Shown here in pieces: positions 35,866 through 47,399 of a stretch of 64,000 nt of DNA; within the stretch, counting starts at the first letter, position 1, and every line of letters starts with the position of its first letter. The translations under genes and the position numbers were made by a program. The stretch comes from Neckera pumila. Lineage: Eukaryota > Streptophyta > Bryopsida > Hypnales > Neckeraceae. The notes under the pieces are model-generated. The model did no database searches, had not been told where the DNA came from, and worked only from the letters and a program-made list of their open reading frames with translations. The stretch lies in assembly GCA_963969595.1 (NCBI GenBank), contig OZ018415.1, forward strand, positions 21,333,782-21,397,781, in the 5' to 3' direction.

Positions 35866-36179
35866 TTTTTTTATATGCTCTATAGGGGGGATTTAGGGTG
35901 CAAACATACAAGATTGATATAATTTGATTAAAAAAAGGGCCAATTCTTCATTCTGCTCATTGTGGCTCTCATATAAAATAGGGTTAGTGTATAATATTTT
36001 CTAAATCATTGCACTCACCAATGTTTCCAACATGCATGACAAATACAAAAAGATTACAAACATAGTAATAGACTTCAATGTTTGTGATAACCAGAAATGT
36101 TTATAAACTTCATGCATTGCAAAGTACAATAACAACACAATAAATCTATACTTCCGAAATATGCCCACTTTTTCACAGG
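35866..36179. other. Region between left array and transposase end
   Basis: AT-rich; would contain the transposase 3' untranslated region on the minus strand. I cannot assign a poly-A signal. Confidence 0.3.
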
Positions 36180-39100
36180 TTATCTAATGAATTCCTTCTT
36201 CTTGTCGTCGATCTTTTTCCAATTGCTACAACTGTCTTCAACTGTTGAAGACCAAAGATCTACCATTGGTGCACCTCAATTATTGAAATGATTTGATCTA
36301 CGGACTTCTTGGGTATGTGGATCCGCTAAATTAGCATCTTGAATGACAACGTCATCATCCTCCGGTGCCTCATCACAATTTGAATCATCCTCATCACTGG
36401 CGCCTTCATTGCTGTCATATTCATCTTCTCCATCTCCATCGTTTGTATTCCAATGTCCCTCGACTTCTGGGTTTTCATTTTAAAGCTCTAGAATTGTTTG
36501 ACCATGCCTACGCTTGCGCTTAAACCTCTTGTGTCATTATGCGGCGGGATCCTCTGCATTAGAATTTATAATTGGTCCGCTTTGAACTCAAGGAACAACA
36601 AATGCTGGGGTTGACCTACTAGGTCCTGGTACGTATGTGTTCAGGAACGGTTGTATCACTACATTTGGGTCCCTTGCCCCTATTCCAAGGAGTGGACACT
36701 TAGAATGCCTTGACGATGACGCTTCTCCAATATGACGGTCTCCAGTCCCTCCACGGCCTCCATTTATTCCACGGCCTTCTCGATATTGACCTATTGGATG
36801 ATGAACAGGAGGTCGAGAGGCTGTAGCTGGGCGACTACCAGTACCACCATGTGAAACGCTTTGAAGTGTCACGGCAACATTCCCCACGGAGCCTAACCCT
36901 TCTTGAGAAGGTCTATAGTTGGCATTTGAAGTTGCGGGAGAAGATGGATTAAGAGAACGTGGCAATAGTGTACTCTGGTTAGGACCAATACTATGCCCCG
37001 CAATCAGGGCTGGTACACAGACAAGGTCTTCTTGTGGTTCAATAAATGCAAAAATGTCATTGGGATCTACATGTTGTGGGTCAAAATGCCTTGCCACATT
37101 ACCAACCGTTTGATTTCTTGTAATCGGGCGTGCCATTCTTGTATTTCCAATGTTTGTGCCGTGGTGTCCTTGGACAACTCTATTGCTACCAATTGATGCA
37201 CGCCCTCCCGTAGGCCTTCTATTGCCATCTCGATTGTTAGAAGATCCTCCACAATTCGGATTTGCATTGTTCCCCATGTTTCCTCCGCCATTTCCATTTC
37301 CACCGCCATTTCTTGGAGGTGGGTTGTCGTCAGGTGGGAGATCATCATCATTGTTAGCATTGTTTGGATTGTTGCTCTTTGAAGAAGATGACAAAGGCTG
37401 GACTTCAGCGGTGCCTTCAGTTTGAAGAAGAGAAGGCGAAGGACTGCGACGAGGATTCGGTCTCCAAGGACCCCAATAGCCATCAAGGAGTTCCTCATCT
37501 ACATCGTCACCATCTGAGCCGTAGTACTCTCTGGCTTCCTCTAGGTGATCGGCACCCTGCCTCCAAAGATCTGGGTTTGGTGGATACTCTTCAGGTGCTC
37601 GGTTGCCTTCCATATCAAGCTCCTCCTCTTCCTCTGCTTGCATCACGTCAAATTCCCAATTGCGTTTATTCACCGGAATGGGGCCAAGTCCATCTGAATT
37701 GGAATCTTCCGAGTAGATATTTGCATCATACCAACGAACTGGATTGGCTCCTGGTCTTTCTTGAAGTACACGGCTATTGGTATAAATATATACCAGTGAC
37801 TCTGCCTTTGCAGGGGCTAATCAATTTTGGACCTTATTGAACATTCCCAATTCCCAATTGCAGTATGTCAAATTGCGTCAAATTCCCAATTGCAGTATGC
37901 TCTTATGTAACAATTTCGTTCATAAGAGCATGCCGAACATGTGAGGGATAGAATATGCACAACAATTTTAGAAAGAGCTTGATCTCCAACCCTGTGCCAC
38001 CATTGGTAGAGAAGCATCTGTGTCACGCGGATGTTGGGTGTCTCAGCCGCACTATATGGTCCAGTGCCCTCCTCAAATTGTGTTAATTCCGCCAACACGT
38101 CATCAAACCTCACACCTACTACATGTTCCAATTTGTGGATGATTTGATACAATGCACAAAGGGCAACTCCATCTTCCCTGAGTGCCACATTATCCAAAAG
38201 ATATGGATTCAAAACGGCTACAACATAATGAACATCAGTAAAAACCATGTCCCATCTTGTTTGGAAAGACTTCTCCAACACGTCTGCTATGTCAGCTCGT
38301 AAGCAAAAAGGTGGTTCTCTTAAAGAATGCATGTGCCCTCGCAAATTGTGCATTACGAGCCACACCCGACCCATGGCTGGTTCTCGGCCATCAAACACAC
38401 GCAACGCCTTCAACACGTCTTCAGTCATGTGCACGTAGTTCACGCATCGTTGCCAGAAAGACATATCTGAATTGGTTTGCTTCACATTACATGAAGTGGT
38501 AGCTGGTCGCAGTCCATTTTGTACGTCTCGTAGGGTATCAAAGTAATTTAAAACACGTGGATGGTTTTCAATCGCTCCAATACTCCTCTGAGTTTCACCA
38601 GTTGACTCATCATGAGGAAATGACAAGCAAAGCGGGTGTCGTTGGGCACTATAAGTTGCAGGTTTGGACTCAACTCGCAAAAAATAGACATGGTCGCATG
38701 ATGGTTCCAAATGTATTGGCACAATCCTTTCACCTTCTCAATTAAATCTTTAAAATCAGGGATTTTGTCCCAATCTTCCAACAGGAGATCCAATGCATGT
38801 GCCATGCAGCCTTGCTTGAAAATGTGTGGATATGTTAGAACAATATCGTCCATTGCTCCAAGCATGTTTGTTGCATTATCCGTACAAACTTGCGTCACAT
38901 ATTTGGGACCCACCTTCTCAATGTAAATTTTCATTTGGTCCGCTATACAACGCATGTTTTTTTTTTGTGCAGTAGTGTCAATGAACCCCAAAAATACATC
39001 ACCTGTGGGGCATGACATCATTACATTCATGAGGGGCCTCCGATTGACATCATCCCAACCATCGGTACATATTGACACCCCGTAATGCTTCACTACAAAA

Positions 39101-39879
39101 CCAACCTTGACTTGAATCTGCTTCTTGATTTGCATCCTCTTCGGTTCAATCAAATTAGTCTTGAATTGATGATAAGAAGGTGGATTGTATTCAAACTTTG
39201 CCACGGAGGTTGCCTTGACCGCCTCAATGCAGGTTGCATTCCTTGCCACATTGAAGGGCACATTTGCCTCATAGAAAAAACTTGCCCACTTCTCATCCAA
39301 CTCCTTCCTCTTTGCAATATTGAATGCGTCTAACACGCGTTGCTGACGTAATGGCCCAGATCTCATAGAATTTGATGTAGCAAGGCTACTGGACGTGCGT
39401 AAAGGATCATTTCCTCCGGAGAGGTTTGGCCCTTCTTCTGATCCCCCACCCGTCACCCCACCCGTCACTTCATTTTGGACGGATTGACTTGAAGTTGCAA
39501 CTGCTGGTGCTCTAGATGGACCACTTGGAACTGATTCTCCTTCATACATGTCCTTAGGATTCATTCGTTACGGGACAAAATTTGCACAATTGGCAAATTT
39601 ATGTCGCATCGGTCAGGGCATACTATGGCAAATTGACCTCTTTGTCTTGGTGCCATACCCAAAATGTGCAAAAGCACGTTCACGTTTGTAACTGAATGTC
39701 CCATTGCAAAAAACACAAGTCACTTTAGTCCATTCTCTGTAAAATTGTACCACAGTTCCCATTCTTTTGTTTGCTTCCGTTGACTTTCCATTACGTTCAC
39801 GAATAATTTCAAACTCCTTCCTCCTTCTTCGTGTTGAATATAAAAAATGATAATCCACATCACAAAATACCAGTAACAA
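36180..39879 (-). pseudogene. hAT transposase (BED finger, DUF659, hATC), broken
   Basis: Read right to left, a BED-type zinc finger comes first (39879-39613), with CVFC and H-x-C spacing. The DUF659 region (39564-38548) has the motifs TDGWDD, CTDNATN and HALDLLLEDW, which include catalytic acidic residues of the hAT RNase-H fold. The hATC part (38722-37868) ends WWHRVG and ILSLTCSACSYERN, then KAESLVYIY after a break. A long tail follows, with acidic stretches, NG-rich low complexity (37673-36588) and a basic patch KRFKRKRRHG. Damage: in-frame stops at 39613 and near 39570, a frameshift near 38550, a small duplication plus stop near 37820-37870, a stop at 36588 and three more before 36180. 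A TATA box at 40044 and the GC-rich array at 40059 lie upstream. An intron upstream of the finger is possible. Confidence 0.88.
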
Positions 39880-40043
39880 TAGTTAGCGCTAGTCTATTGC
39901 TTGAATTGATTTTGACAACACCTCAGCAGCTAACCAGGGTCATTGCCACCCAACTAGACTCACAAGGAGCTCAAAATGAATTGAGGTCCAAGAAAAAGAG
40001 GCCAAGGTGACAAATGTGGGGAATGCTGGGCCTACTTCGAAGG

Positions 40044-40050
40044 TTATATA
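40044..40050 (-). promoter_or_regulatory. TATA box of the transposase gene
   Basis: Minus-strand TATATAA lies between the GC-rich array (40059-40255) and the first transposase codons (39879). It has the same array-then-TATA order as the other two genes of the element. Confidence 0.6.
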
Positions 40051-40058
40051 CTTAGAGC

Positions 40059-40255
40059 ATGCAGGGGCGGGAACCGTTTAGGTATGGGCGTGGACGTCAA
40101 CGGGGGGCGCGGACGCAGAGAGTGAGAATGCACCAAGGAGCTTCAGATTGTGCAGCTAAAGCAGGTATGTCAGGGCGCGGACTCCAGGGCGAGGACGGGA
40201 GGGCAGGGCGCGAACTTCAAGGCGAGGACGGGAGGGCAGGGCAAAGAAGGCGGGC
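40059..40255 (+). repeat. Internal GC-rich array upstream of the transposase
   Basis: Units such as GGGCGTGGACGTC, GGGCGCGGACGCAG and GGGCGAGGACGGGAGGGCA. They are of the same type as those at the transposon ends and sit directly upstream of the transposase TATA box. The 87-residue ORF 40059-40322 merely reads through the array. Confidence 0.8.
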
Positions 40256-40752
40256 CTTTCAAATGCTCTTGGGGCTTTGGGCATGGGATCCTTCCTTTTC
40301 ATGGATAGGGGGGAACTATTAAAAGTAGCCAGGTCTTTACATGAAAGTCAAATGCCTTAATAAAGAGTTCAACCGACAAAGATTTGCAAGGGACTTCATG
40401 GAAGAACACGTCCTCTTTCTTGTGGCGGAACTTCTTGTTGTTTATCTCCTCAAAGGCTCAAACCCTTGAGAACTAGTCCAAACCAAAATATATTGAATGA
40501 TGGAAACTTAAGAGTTAAGACCCAAAATTCTTTGATGTTCATATTTTTCCTTTGCTAGAGCGAATGGTTATTTTTCGTAAAGGCTTTCTTTCATTCTTTG
40601 TAGAATTTTGCTTATCTTGGATCTAAGTTTAAATGATTTGTTTTTTGGGAATAATTGTCACAAAGGATTCTTTTCTTAAATAATCTACAACTTGTATTTT
40701 TTTGGATTCATCATTCATGCATGTAAAGGAATCCATTTTTTATTTTTTGGAT
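40256..40752. repeat. Duplicated segment following an array, copy 1
   Basis: After the array come GGCATGGGATCCTTCC and GGGGGGAACTATTAA. The same order, array then these words, recurs at 41676-41910 (GGCATAGGATCCTCCC and GGGGGAACCCATTAA). A later shared phrase is GAGAACTAGTCC. No domain-bearing ORF is present. Confidence 0.5.
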
Positions 40753-41215
40753 ACAAGGGGTTCTTCTTGAATTCAACCTACAAGTTATATTTTTTTGGTT
40801 TGAAAAGAAGGGATCCAATTTTAATTTTTTGGGTACAAGGGGTTCTTCTTGAATTCAACCTACAAGTTATATTTTTTTGGTTTGAAAAGAAGGGATCCAA
40901 TTTTAGTTTTTTGGGTACAAGGGGTTCTTCTTGAATTCAACCTACAAGTTATATTTTTTGGTTTGAAAAGAGGGGATCCATTTTTTATTTTTTGGATACA
41001 AGGGGTTCTTCTTGAATTCAACCTACAAGTTAAATTTTTTTGGTTTGAAAAAAAGGGATCCATTTTTAGTTTTTTGGGTACAAGGGGTTCTTCTTGAATT
41101 CAACCTACAAGTTATATTTTTTTGGTTTGAAAAGAAGGGATCCATTTTTAGTCTTTTGGGTACAAGGGTTTCTTCTTGAATTTGAGTATTCAACCTACAA
41201 GTTATATTTATATGT
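40753..41215. repeat. 82-bp tandem repeat, about 6 copies
   Basis: The phrase ACAAGGGGTTCTTCTTGAAT starts at 40753, 40835, 40917, 40998 and 41080, and a variant starts at 41162, so the period is 81-82 bp. Each unit has GGATCC and a T-run. Several open frames across it translate the repeat on both strands and are not genes. Confidence 0.92.
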
Positions 41216-41434
41216 AGTTGAACAAGGTGCACCAAAACTTGTTTTCTTCACTTTAAAGATCGTAGAAGGATTTGGAATTGAGATGAACTACTTTTAAAGA
41301 TTTTTTTGGAATTCACCTTCAACAGATTCTTTTATTCTTTTTGTAATGGGCTATTAGAGGATTTGGGATTGAAATGAAGTACTAATTAAGATATTTCTGT
41401 ATTCAAGTTTGTGAGTTCACGTGTTCAAGTTTGG

Positions 41435-41544
41435 CTTGGAGGGAGTTCAAATTTGACTTGGAGGGAGTTCAAATTTGGCTTGGAGGAAGTTCGAATTTGA
41501 CTTGGAGGGAGTTCAAATTTGGCTTAGAGGGAGTTTGAATCTGT
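41435..41544. repeat. 22-bp tandem repeat, 5 copies
   Basis: Units of CTTGGAGGGAGTTCAAATTT plus two variable bases (GA or GG). Confidence 0.88.
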
Positions 41545-41579
41545 CATTTGGATAAGTTTCCCCACTTGCTACGCCTAGG

Positions 41580-41675
41580 TCAGGGCGCGGACGTCTTGTC
41601 AGGGCGTGGACATCTGGTCAGGGCGTGGACGTTAGGGCGTGGACGTTTGGGCGCGGATGTCTGGTCAGGACAACG
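41580..41675 (+). repeat. Internal GC-rich array without an adjacent gene
   Basis: Five units of GGGCGCGGACGT / GGGCGTGGACG type. With the following words it duplicates the array-plus-flank at 40059-40500. No gene starts on its left within the 82-bp repeat block. Confidence 0.75.
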
Positions 41676-42411
41676 ATAAGGGGAGAGGAATTCGGCTTCT
41701 ACACTTGAAATTGGCATAGGATCCTCCCTTCTTAGGGAGAGGGGGAACCCATTAATGCAGTCGGCCCTTAATTTCAGTTCTGGGAATATTAGCAAGTCAA
41801 TGGCTCATTGAAGAAGTCCAACTACTTTTTGATTCATGGTAGGATGTGGCTCCTTCCTTGTGTTGAACTTGTCTTTCTTGGTTTCCCGAAGGAGTTGAGA
41901 ACTAGTCCCTACCTCCAAAAAACGAGATTTCAGAAAATGAAAATTAACTTGCATACTTCAAGAAATTTTTTAGGAAATTACACGCTAGAAGTTTTTGGAT
42001 TTATAACAAAAGATAAGGTATACATTTTTTCCAATTCAAGTTGGAGGATGCATTTTTGAATTCTCCAAATAGACACTAAAAGGGTTGGGAGCTCAAAAAA
42101 CAAATGTACTTTTGGGGATTGATGTTCAACGGGTTTTTTTGGGGAAGATCATTGCTATAAGGGATTCTTTTTTAATTGGAGTTACAAATTGTATTTTTTG
42201 GGGATTCATGATTTCATGTTCAAGGGGGTATTTTGGAAGATCATCGCTACAAGGGATTCTTTTATTATTGGAGTTAGAAGTTGTATTTTTTGTAATAGGG
42301 ATACTAATTCGGTTTTGGATTGAAATTAAATATTAGCTAAGTTTTGCCATTGAAAATTTCAAGATGACACACAACACATTGTGTCTTCTTAGAGTCTTAG
42401 TCCTTAAGGGG
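41676..42411. other. Duplicated segment copy 2 and unassigned DNA
   Basis: The first part matches 40256-40500. The rest contains two related stretches near 42110-42170 and 42225-42260 (GGGATTCTTTT and TGGAGTTA). A TTAA-family right end (CCTTAAGGGG then TTAA) closes it at 42412-42415, with no visible left end. Confidence 0.4.
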
Positions 42412-42415
42412 TTAA

Positions 42416-43357
42416 AGTGAAAAAAAATTGTTTTTTGTACTTTGCATGATTACAATTGCTGTCTTTGAACCTTCATAACTTATGGTTTCTTCTCTATAGA
42501 TTTAAAATTTAAAATGATAAATGATAAATCATTCAGTTGAAAGCTTAAAAAAAGGTTCAATGCTTCGATTTTGCTCGTAAAAGAATTGTTAAATAGAACT
42601 AGGTTCGAGATGCGGGACAAATTTTAATTGTTAGTATTTTGAAGATGGACTCAAAATATGTTAATTGCAACGGTGAGATTGTTCTAGCAGGAGATGTTCA
42701 TCTCGTGAAATTTTCTTTTAATTTTTTTGAAAAATGAGGTTACAAATGAATCTTGTAAGTCATATTTTCAAGAACATGTTGTAATTATTGCCCAAAAAAC
42801 AAGATTGTCCATAACTTTCATATAACAAGTCCACATGGAATAATTCAAAAATTCCCGTGTACACAAAAACATAATCTATTCTAATTTATAAGCATTATGA
42901 AAAGAAAATTATTTTAAGTACTTTTGAAGAGTATTGCATAGAAGGATTACTTTGGTTTAGATTACATAAAAGGAATAACTTAGGATTAGTTTGGTTTGAT
43001 GGTGGAGTTTGAATTCAAGTTGTTTGATGTGTCTATTTTGGATGTAAAAAATAAAACAAGAAATTGGAAATTTGTTTTGCTTACCTCCATTAGTATTTCT
43101 ACCTCTCCCCAAAATTTCAAATTATTTGAATTGTTTTTCTATTTTTGCTCATTTATTTTCATTTTTTGCAAATAAAATGATAATAATTAGAGATGTTTGC
43201 GAAAGAAATTGCAATTTCTCTAAGTGATAATATAATATAGAATTCAAAGTTCCAAGTAATAAAAATACTACATAGTTGTTTGAACACCATTGAAAAGGCT
43301 GGAATTAGCTAAAATAAGAAGTTTGACCATTTCTTGATGGATCAAGTCCTTAAAGGG
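42416..43357 (+). mobile_element. Partial TTAA-family copy inside the hAT element
   Basis: The right end is AAAGGG followed by TTAA at 43358-43361. The interior words GGTGAGATTGTTCTAGCA and TTGTCCATAACTTTCATA match the long copies. The left part of the family is missing. Confidence 0.5.
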
Positions 43358-43361
43358 TTAA

Positions 43362-43803
43362 TATATACCTTCATACATTAACATGAATATATATATATGT
43401 ATAGAAACATATATTATTGTTAATACCTATTTATACACATACATTAATATTAACACATATACATTAACATGAATATATACCTTCATACATTCAAACACAA
43501 TTATTTTTAGGCCATGAGTACAATCATTACATCACTATATCCACATGTTGTACACGTTATATCATGCAAAGGAATTCAACAATTGAATATATATATTTCA
43601 TATGCATCATGTCGTACAAAATTGAAAAAGTATATAGCGCGTTTTCCAAAATAGAATATGCGTATCCACAAGTCTTTGTCTAATATTGTTTGTAGTACAA
43701 ACTACTGAAGTAGCAATTCTATAAGCCTCGGTAATAATAAGTGCCTAAATCTATACGCAAAATATGCTTTGCTAATTAGTAATTATTACACTAAAAAATG
43801 CAC
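43362..43803. other. AT-rich DNA downstream of the RING-type gene
   Basis: Low-complexity ATATAT and ACATTAA words. No gene. Confidence 0.4.
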
Positions 43804-46161
43804 TCAGTCAATGTTCATTGGACTGTTTGCAGTGCCACTGGGTCCAGCCTTGTCGTTGTGTATGCCATGCTGCATTGGAAAATCTTCGCCGGAGCCTAGT
43901 TGAAGTCTACGAACCGCAGATCGAGTTTTCCTTGCTGGTCCGTCTTCTTCCAAAATGGCCCTCATAATTTGCAATTGCTTGAGTTTCTCCAGAGCTCGGC
44001 GTGTATCCGGGCTATGCTGTTCAAGCAGAAAATCGAATCCTTCGTTTTTTGAAAGTTTCCTTCCACTCAGATTCCGATAATTGAGCAAGCTCTGCGGGGT
44101 TGGGCATGTTAGGGTCCTCCCCAATACAAACCCCGTTGTCATCGGCAACATGAACTCCATCAATGCCCCAAAAGCATTGTCTTGGGTGAGGTCCAAATTG
44201 AAACTTCTTTCCAACCTCGTCCCAATGTCCATTGAAGCATTGGAAGAAAAAATTCCGTCGTCCTTGGCTATGCTTGTCTTTCATCGGAATCAAGTGGTGG
44301 CAGACTTGGACAATTTGATCTGGATCAGTTTCCCAACCAAATTCAGCAGCGACCTGTGTCTTGTCCAACGACATCATTTGCAATTTCCAGCTCCACACCA
44401 AGTCTGTTTCCCACATCTTAGAATGATCAAGGGCATTTGTGGCATTGAATTCCCAATGTGGTGGCATGTGTGGGACCAAGCCAAACAACTCGTATAAGCG
44501 CTCATGGAAAGGAGCCTTGCACAATGCGCACCGACGACGGACAATCATAGAACTGATGAGGCAAAATGGGTGGTACAAGTGGTTGCACGTGCCCAAGTGT
44601 ATTCCACCTTTGGGGCCAAATGGATTCATACAAATGGGGCTTGTAGTCCCACCGTGCACAAAATTTGAAGGATTTGGCCACTCCAACAACGACTTCCCTT
44701 TGTAGTCAACCTTCGATCCAAGTTGATTTTTGTAATCCCAGTCGTGTTGAGACCAATCAATGATTGTTTTTCCACCATCAAACTCGATGGTTGCCATGTT
44801 GGGATGGAAAAGATCATCCACAATGGCCCAAGAAGTCAAGCCAAACACCTTTTTTTGATTGTGCTAACTGTAGCAGTGGTCCATTTTCTTGAACTCTGCT
44901 ACTAGTTGTCGGGTTTTGTCAACGGTGAACACGCATGCCAACTTCCATTGGTAGTACTGCTCCACCAAGGCGTGCAAACGACTTTGTAATTTCTGATTCT
45001 CGGCTTGCAAGTCGTTGAGCTCAGAGTTGTTGTCCATAACCATGCCCGCAACTTCAGTTTGCATTGGTACGTTGGCGGTGGTGGGTAATTTGTCAAAGGA
45101 CAATGAATCTCTTCTGTAGACATGGTAGTAGCACCGTGTACATCTTGCACTGGAATTTGAGAATCGCAAGAAGGTCCTTGTGTGTGTCCTTGTGGATCCT
45201 GACTTTCGTTTATCATCTGTGCTGCTTGTAGAGTTTGTCAAAGCTCCTCTATTTCACGTGCTTGCTGAGCAATTACTTTGTCCTTACTCGTGATTTCTTG
45301 CCGTAAGGTGCCCACATCTTCATACAGAGAATGCAGTTCATCACCTCTCTCTTGTAATTGCACCTTCAAGCTCTGTATGGTGTTTGTAGCAGCTACAACA
45401 TCAACAACTCCAATAGTTGGTTCATCAGGTGCTTGGAACTGTGCCCCAACAATTCCAATAGCTGGTTCCTCGGTGCCATGGAACTGCACATGAGCATCCT
45501 GCTCTGGAAGTTCTTCCAAAATTGCTCGTTGAGCCCTCCTCTTTCGTGCACGTTGTTGTCCTCTGTGGTTTAATACCACTGGTGTATGACTCCCATCTGA
45601 GTTGTCGTTTGTAGAAGAATCCGGTGTCTCATACGTGTTGGGCGGTTTAATACGCGTGTTGATCCTGCCCAGCCCTCCTTTGGGATACCTTATAACTCCC
45701 CTTGCAATTATTCCATTTGCTGGTGTTGGTATTTTAATACCCCCTGGCGTGCCCTTCAAGGTGGACCAATTCACTCGCTTGTTCAATCTCACCTCCGCAT
45801 GTACACCTCATGCAATGAAAATGTGGACTTCATTCCTTTTCATGGTGGGCACGTCGTACAACACTTGATATACTTCAATGCATTGTTGTTTGAAGGCCCC
45901 ATCGATGCAGTATTTCAAGTTGGCTTTATGGAACCGGCGGTGGTAGTTGTGCCGCTCTTCTGTGAAGGCCTTGTCAATGTGGCACCATTCAATGTAATTG
46001 GCACAAGTCTCAAAACTCCATGGATCAGGCACTTCATTCCAGCCCCTAAATGCAACTTTGTGGGGGTTTCAAAGTACGTGTAAGCGCTTTCAATGTTTGT
46101 TTCCCGACCTTAGTCGGGTCCTGTCTCGTTCTTCTTTGTTAGTTCTCTGTGGTGTCGCCAT
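43804..46161 (-). pseudogene. RING-type zinc-binding protein gene, cargo of the hAT element, broken
   Basis: About 786 codons run right to left. An ATG at 46161 (context ACGATGG) opens a basic stretch. A cysteine- and tryptophan-containing region follows (46032-45808), then a hydrophilic part with an ARKRRAQR patch and coiled-coil-like QERGDELHSLYEDVGTLRQE (45792-45238), then a second coiled coil (LNDLQAENQKLQSRLHALVE). The RING-like part at 44848-44021 has PICMNPFG, CNHLYHPFC and RRCALCKAPF, which is C3HC4-type spacing; such proteins are often E3 ubiquitin ligases. The tail ends at 43804. Breaks: a frameshift near 46090; in-frame stops at 45808, 45238 and about 44864; frameshifts near 45100 and 44050. 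The same frame resumes after each stop, so this is one decayed gene. Its function in the element is unknown. Confidence 0.75.
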
Positions 46162-46259
46162 CGTGGAAAAATCGGGCAAAAAATCAATGTAAAGTGTAAA
46201 CGACCCTGCACGTTGCTAACGACCAACTCAATGAAGAAGTGGAGGGTTTGGAATATGCA

Positions 46260-46440
46260 AGGCGGGGACAAATGAGGCGGGGACGACCTTATATGGGGTC
46301 TGAGTGCCCCTGTCAGGGCGGGGACGTGAGCGGGCCAAGGTGGGGACATGGTTAGTTAGGGTGGGGACGCGGGCAGGTAGGGCGGGGACGTGAGCGGGCC
46401 AGGGCAGGGACGTGTGCCCCAAGTCACTGCCGCAAATGGT
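46260..46440 (+). repeat. Internal GC-rich array upstream of the RING-type gene
   Basis: Units such as GGGCGGGGACGTGAGCGGGCC and GGTGGGGACGCGGGCAGGTA. They are of the same type as at the transposon ends but richer in GGGG. They lie on both sides of the minus-strand TATA box at 46288. Confidence 0.8.
46288..46293 (-). promoter_or_regulatory. TATA box of the RING-type gene
   Basis: Minus-strand TATAAG in the context CCCATATAAGGTC, 127 bp upstream of the ATG at 46161. Confidence 0.6.
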
Positions 46441-46462
46441 AGGGGCACGGACAATTTTTTAA

Positions 46463-47395
46463 CCCCGAAAGGACCAAGGTCATTTTTTGTCAAAAAACAC
46501 CCAAAACTGTCCTTTCTGCTGTATTCATCTAAACAAACAAACAAACACACAAAAATTAGAATCTAACCGTAGGATCTTATACTTTACTTGTTTGAGATCA
46601 TATGGTAAAATTTCATGAAGTTTGACTATGTGGATTGAAAGTTATTAGCATTCAAAGTTGAAGAATTTCTTTTTAGAACACTGGATTGCGGCTTTAGATA
46701 ACATCGACCGCTATTTGTGGAAATTTTTTGTAGTGCTGATGTTGATTTTAAAATTCTTTATGTTTAGGAATTGAGTTGACAGTCTATGAAAAAAATAGAA
46801 GCCCCTAAACTTGATTTTCAGTCTTTAAAAAATTGTTAAGTACATGTAGTTCCAAAATTGAGAAAAAAACTAAATCACTAATAACTCAAAGATGGGATTC
46901 AAGCACAATAATCCCAACAGTGAGATTGTTCTAGAAAGCAAACTTAACCTTGTCCAACAATTTTTGTTGGAAAGTTGTTAAAAATACTAAAATTGCATTA
47001 AAAAATGAATTCCACAAGTTATTTTTGTAGAAAGATGTTGAAATTGCCCGCAAAACATGATCATCCATAACTTTCTCATAACATATCCAAATGGAATGAA
47101 TCAAAGGTTCACATGTAGAAAAAATAACAGTCTTTGAGAAAAAAAATCCAAAAAAATTTATTTTATTTTTTGTGAATTTTTTTTTCTGCCCGGAATTGTT
47201 TGTCTACGATTATTGTGGCATAACTTTTGCTTTGGGGCTCTAATTGAAATAAAAATTATATATCCACAAAGCTCTTACAGAAGTGCACGACCTTAAAAAA
47301 TCCAACAAAATTCAGTAGAAAGTGAAACAATAGGAACCTGCCCGGACCCAGTTGGTGATTTTGGTCCCTTGAGGGGACAAACGGTCGTTTGGGGG
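46463..47395 (+). mobile_element. TTAA-target element, long form, inserted in the hAT element
   Basis: TTAA at 46459-46462 and 47396-47399. Ends CCCCGAAAGGACCAAGG and, inward from the other side, CCCCCAAACGACC. At 933 bp it is a good full-length representative with no ORF. It must be younger than the hAT element. Confidence 0.7.
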
Positions 47396-47399
47396 TTAA

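Noticed and set aside
37067..37840. Large ORFs on both strands opposite the transposase tail
   Set aside because: Shadows of the low-complexity acidic and Asn/Gly-rich tail of the transposase.
40692..41297. ORFs of 67-83 residues on both strands
   Set aside because: They translate the 82-bp tandem repeat, open in several frames by periodicity.
40753..41544. Regularly spaced direct repeats that might suggest a CRISPR-like array
   Set aside because: Units are contiguous tandem copies without unique spacers, in a eukaryotic transposon.
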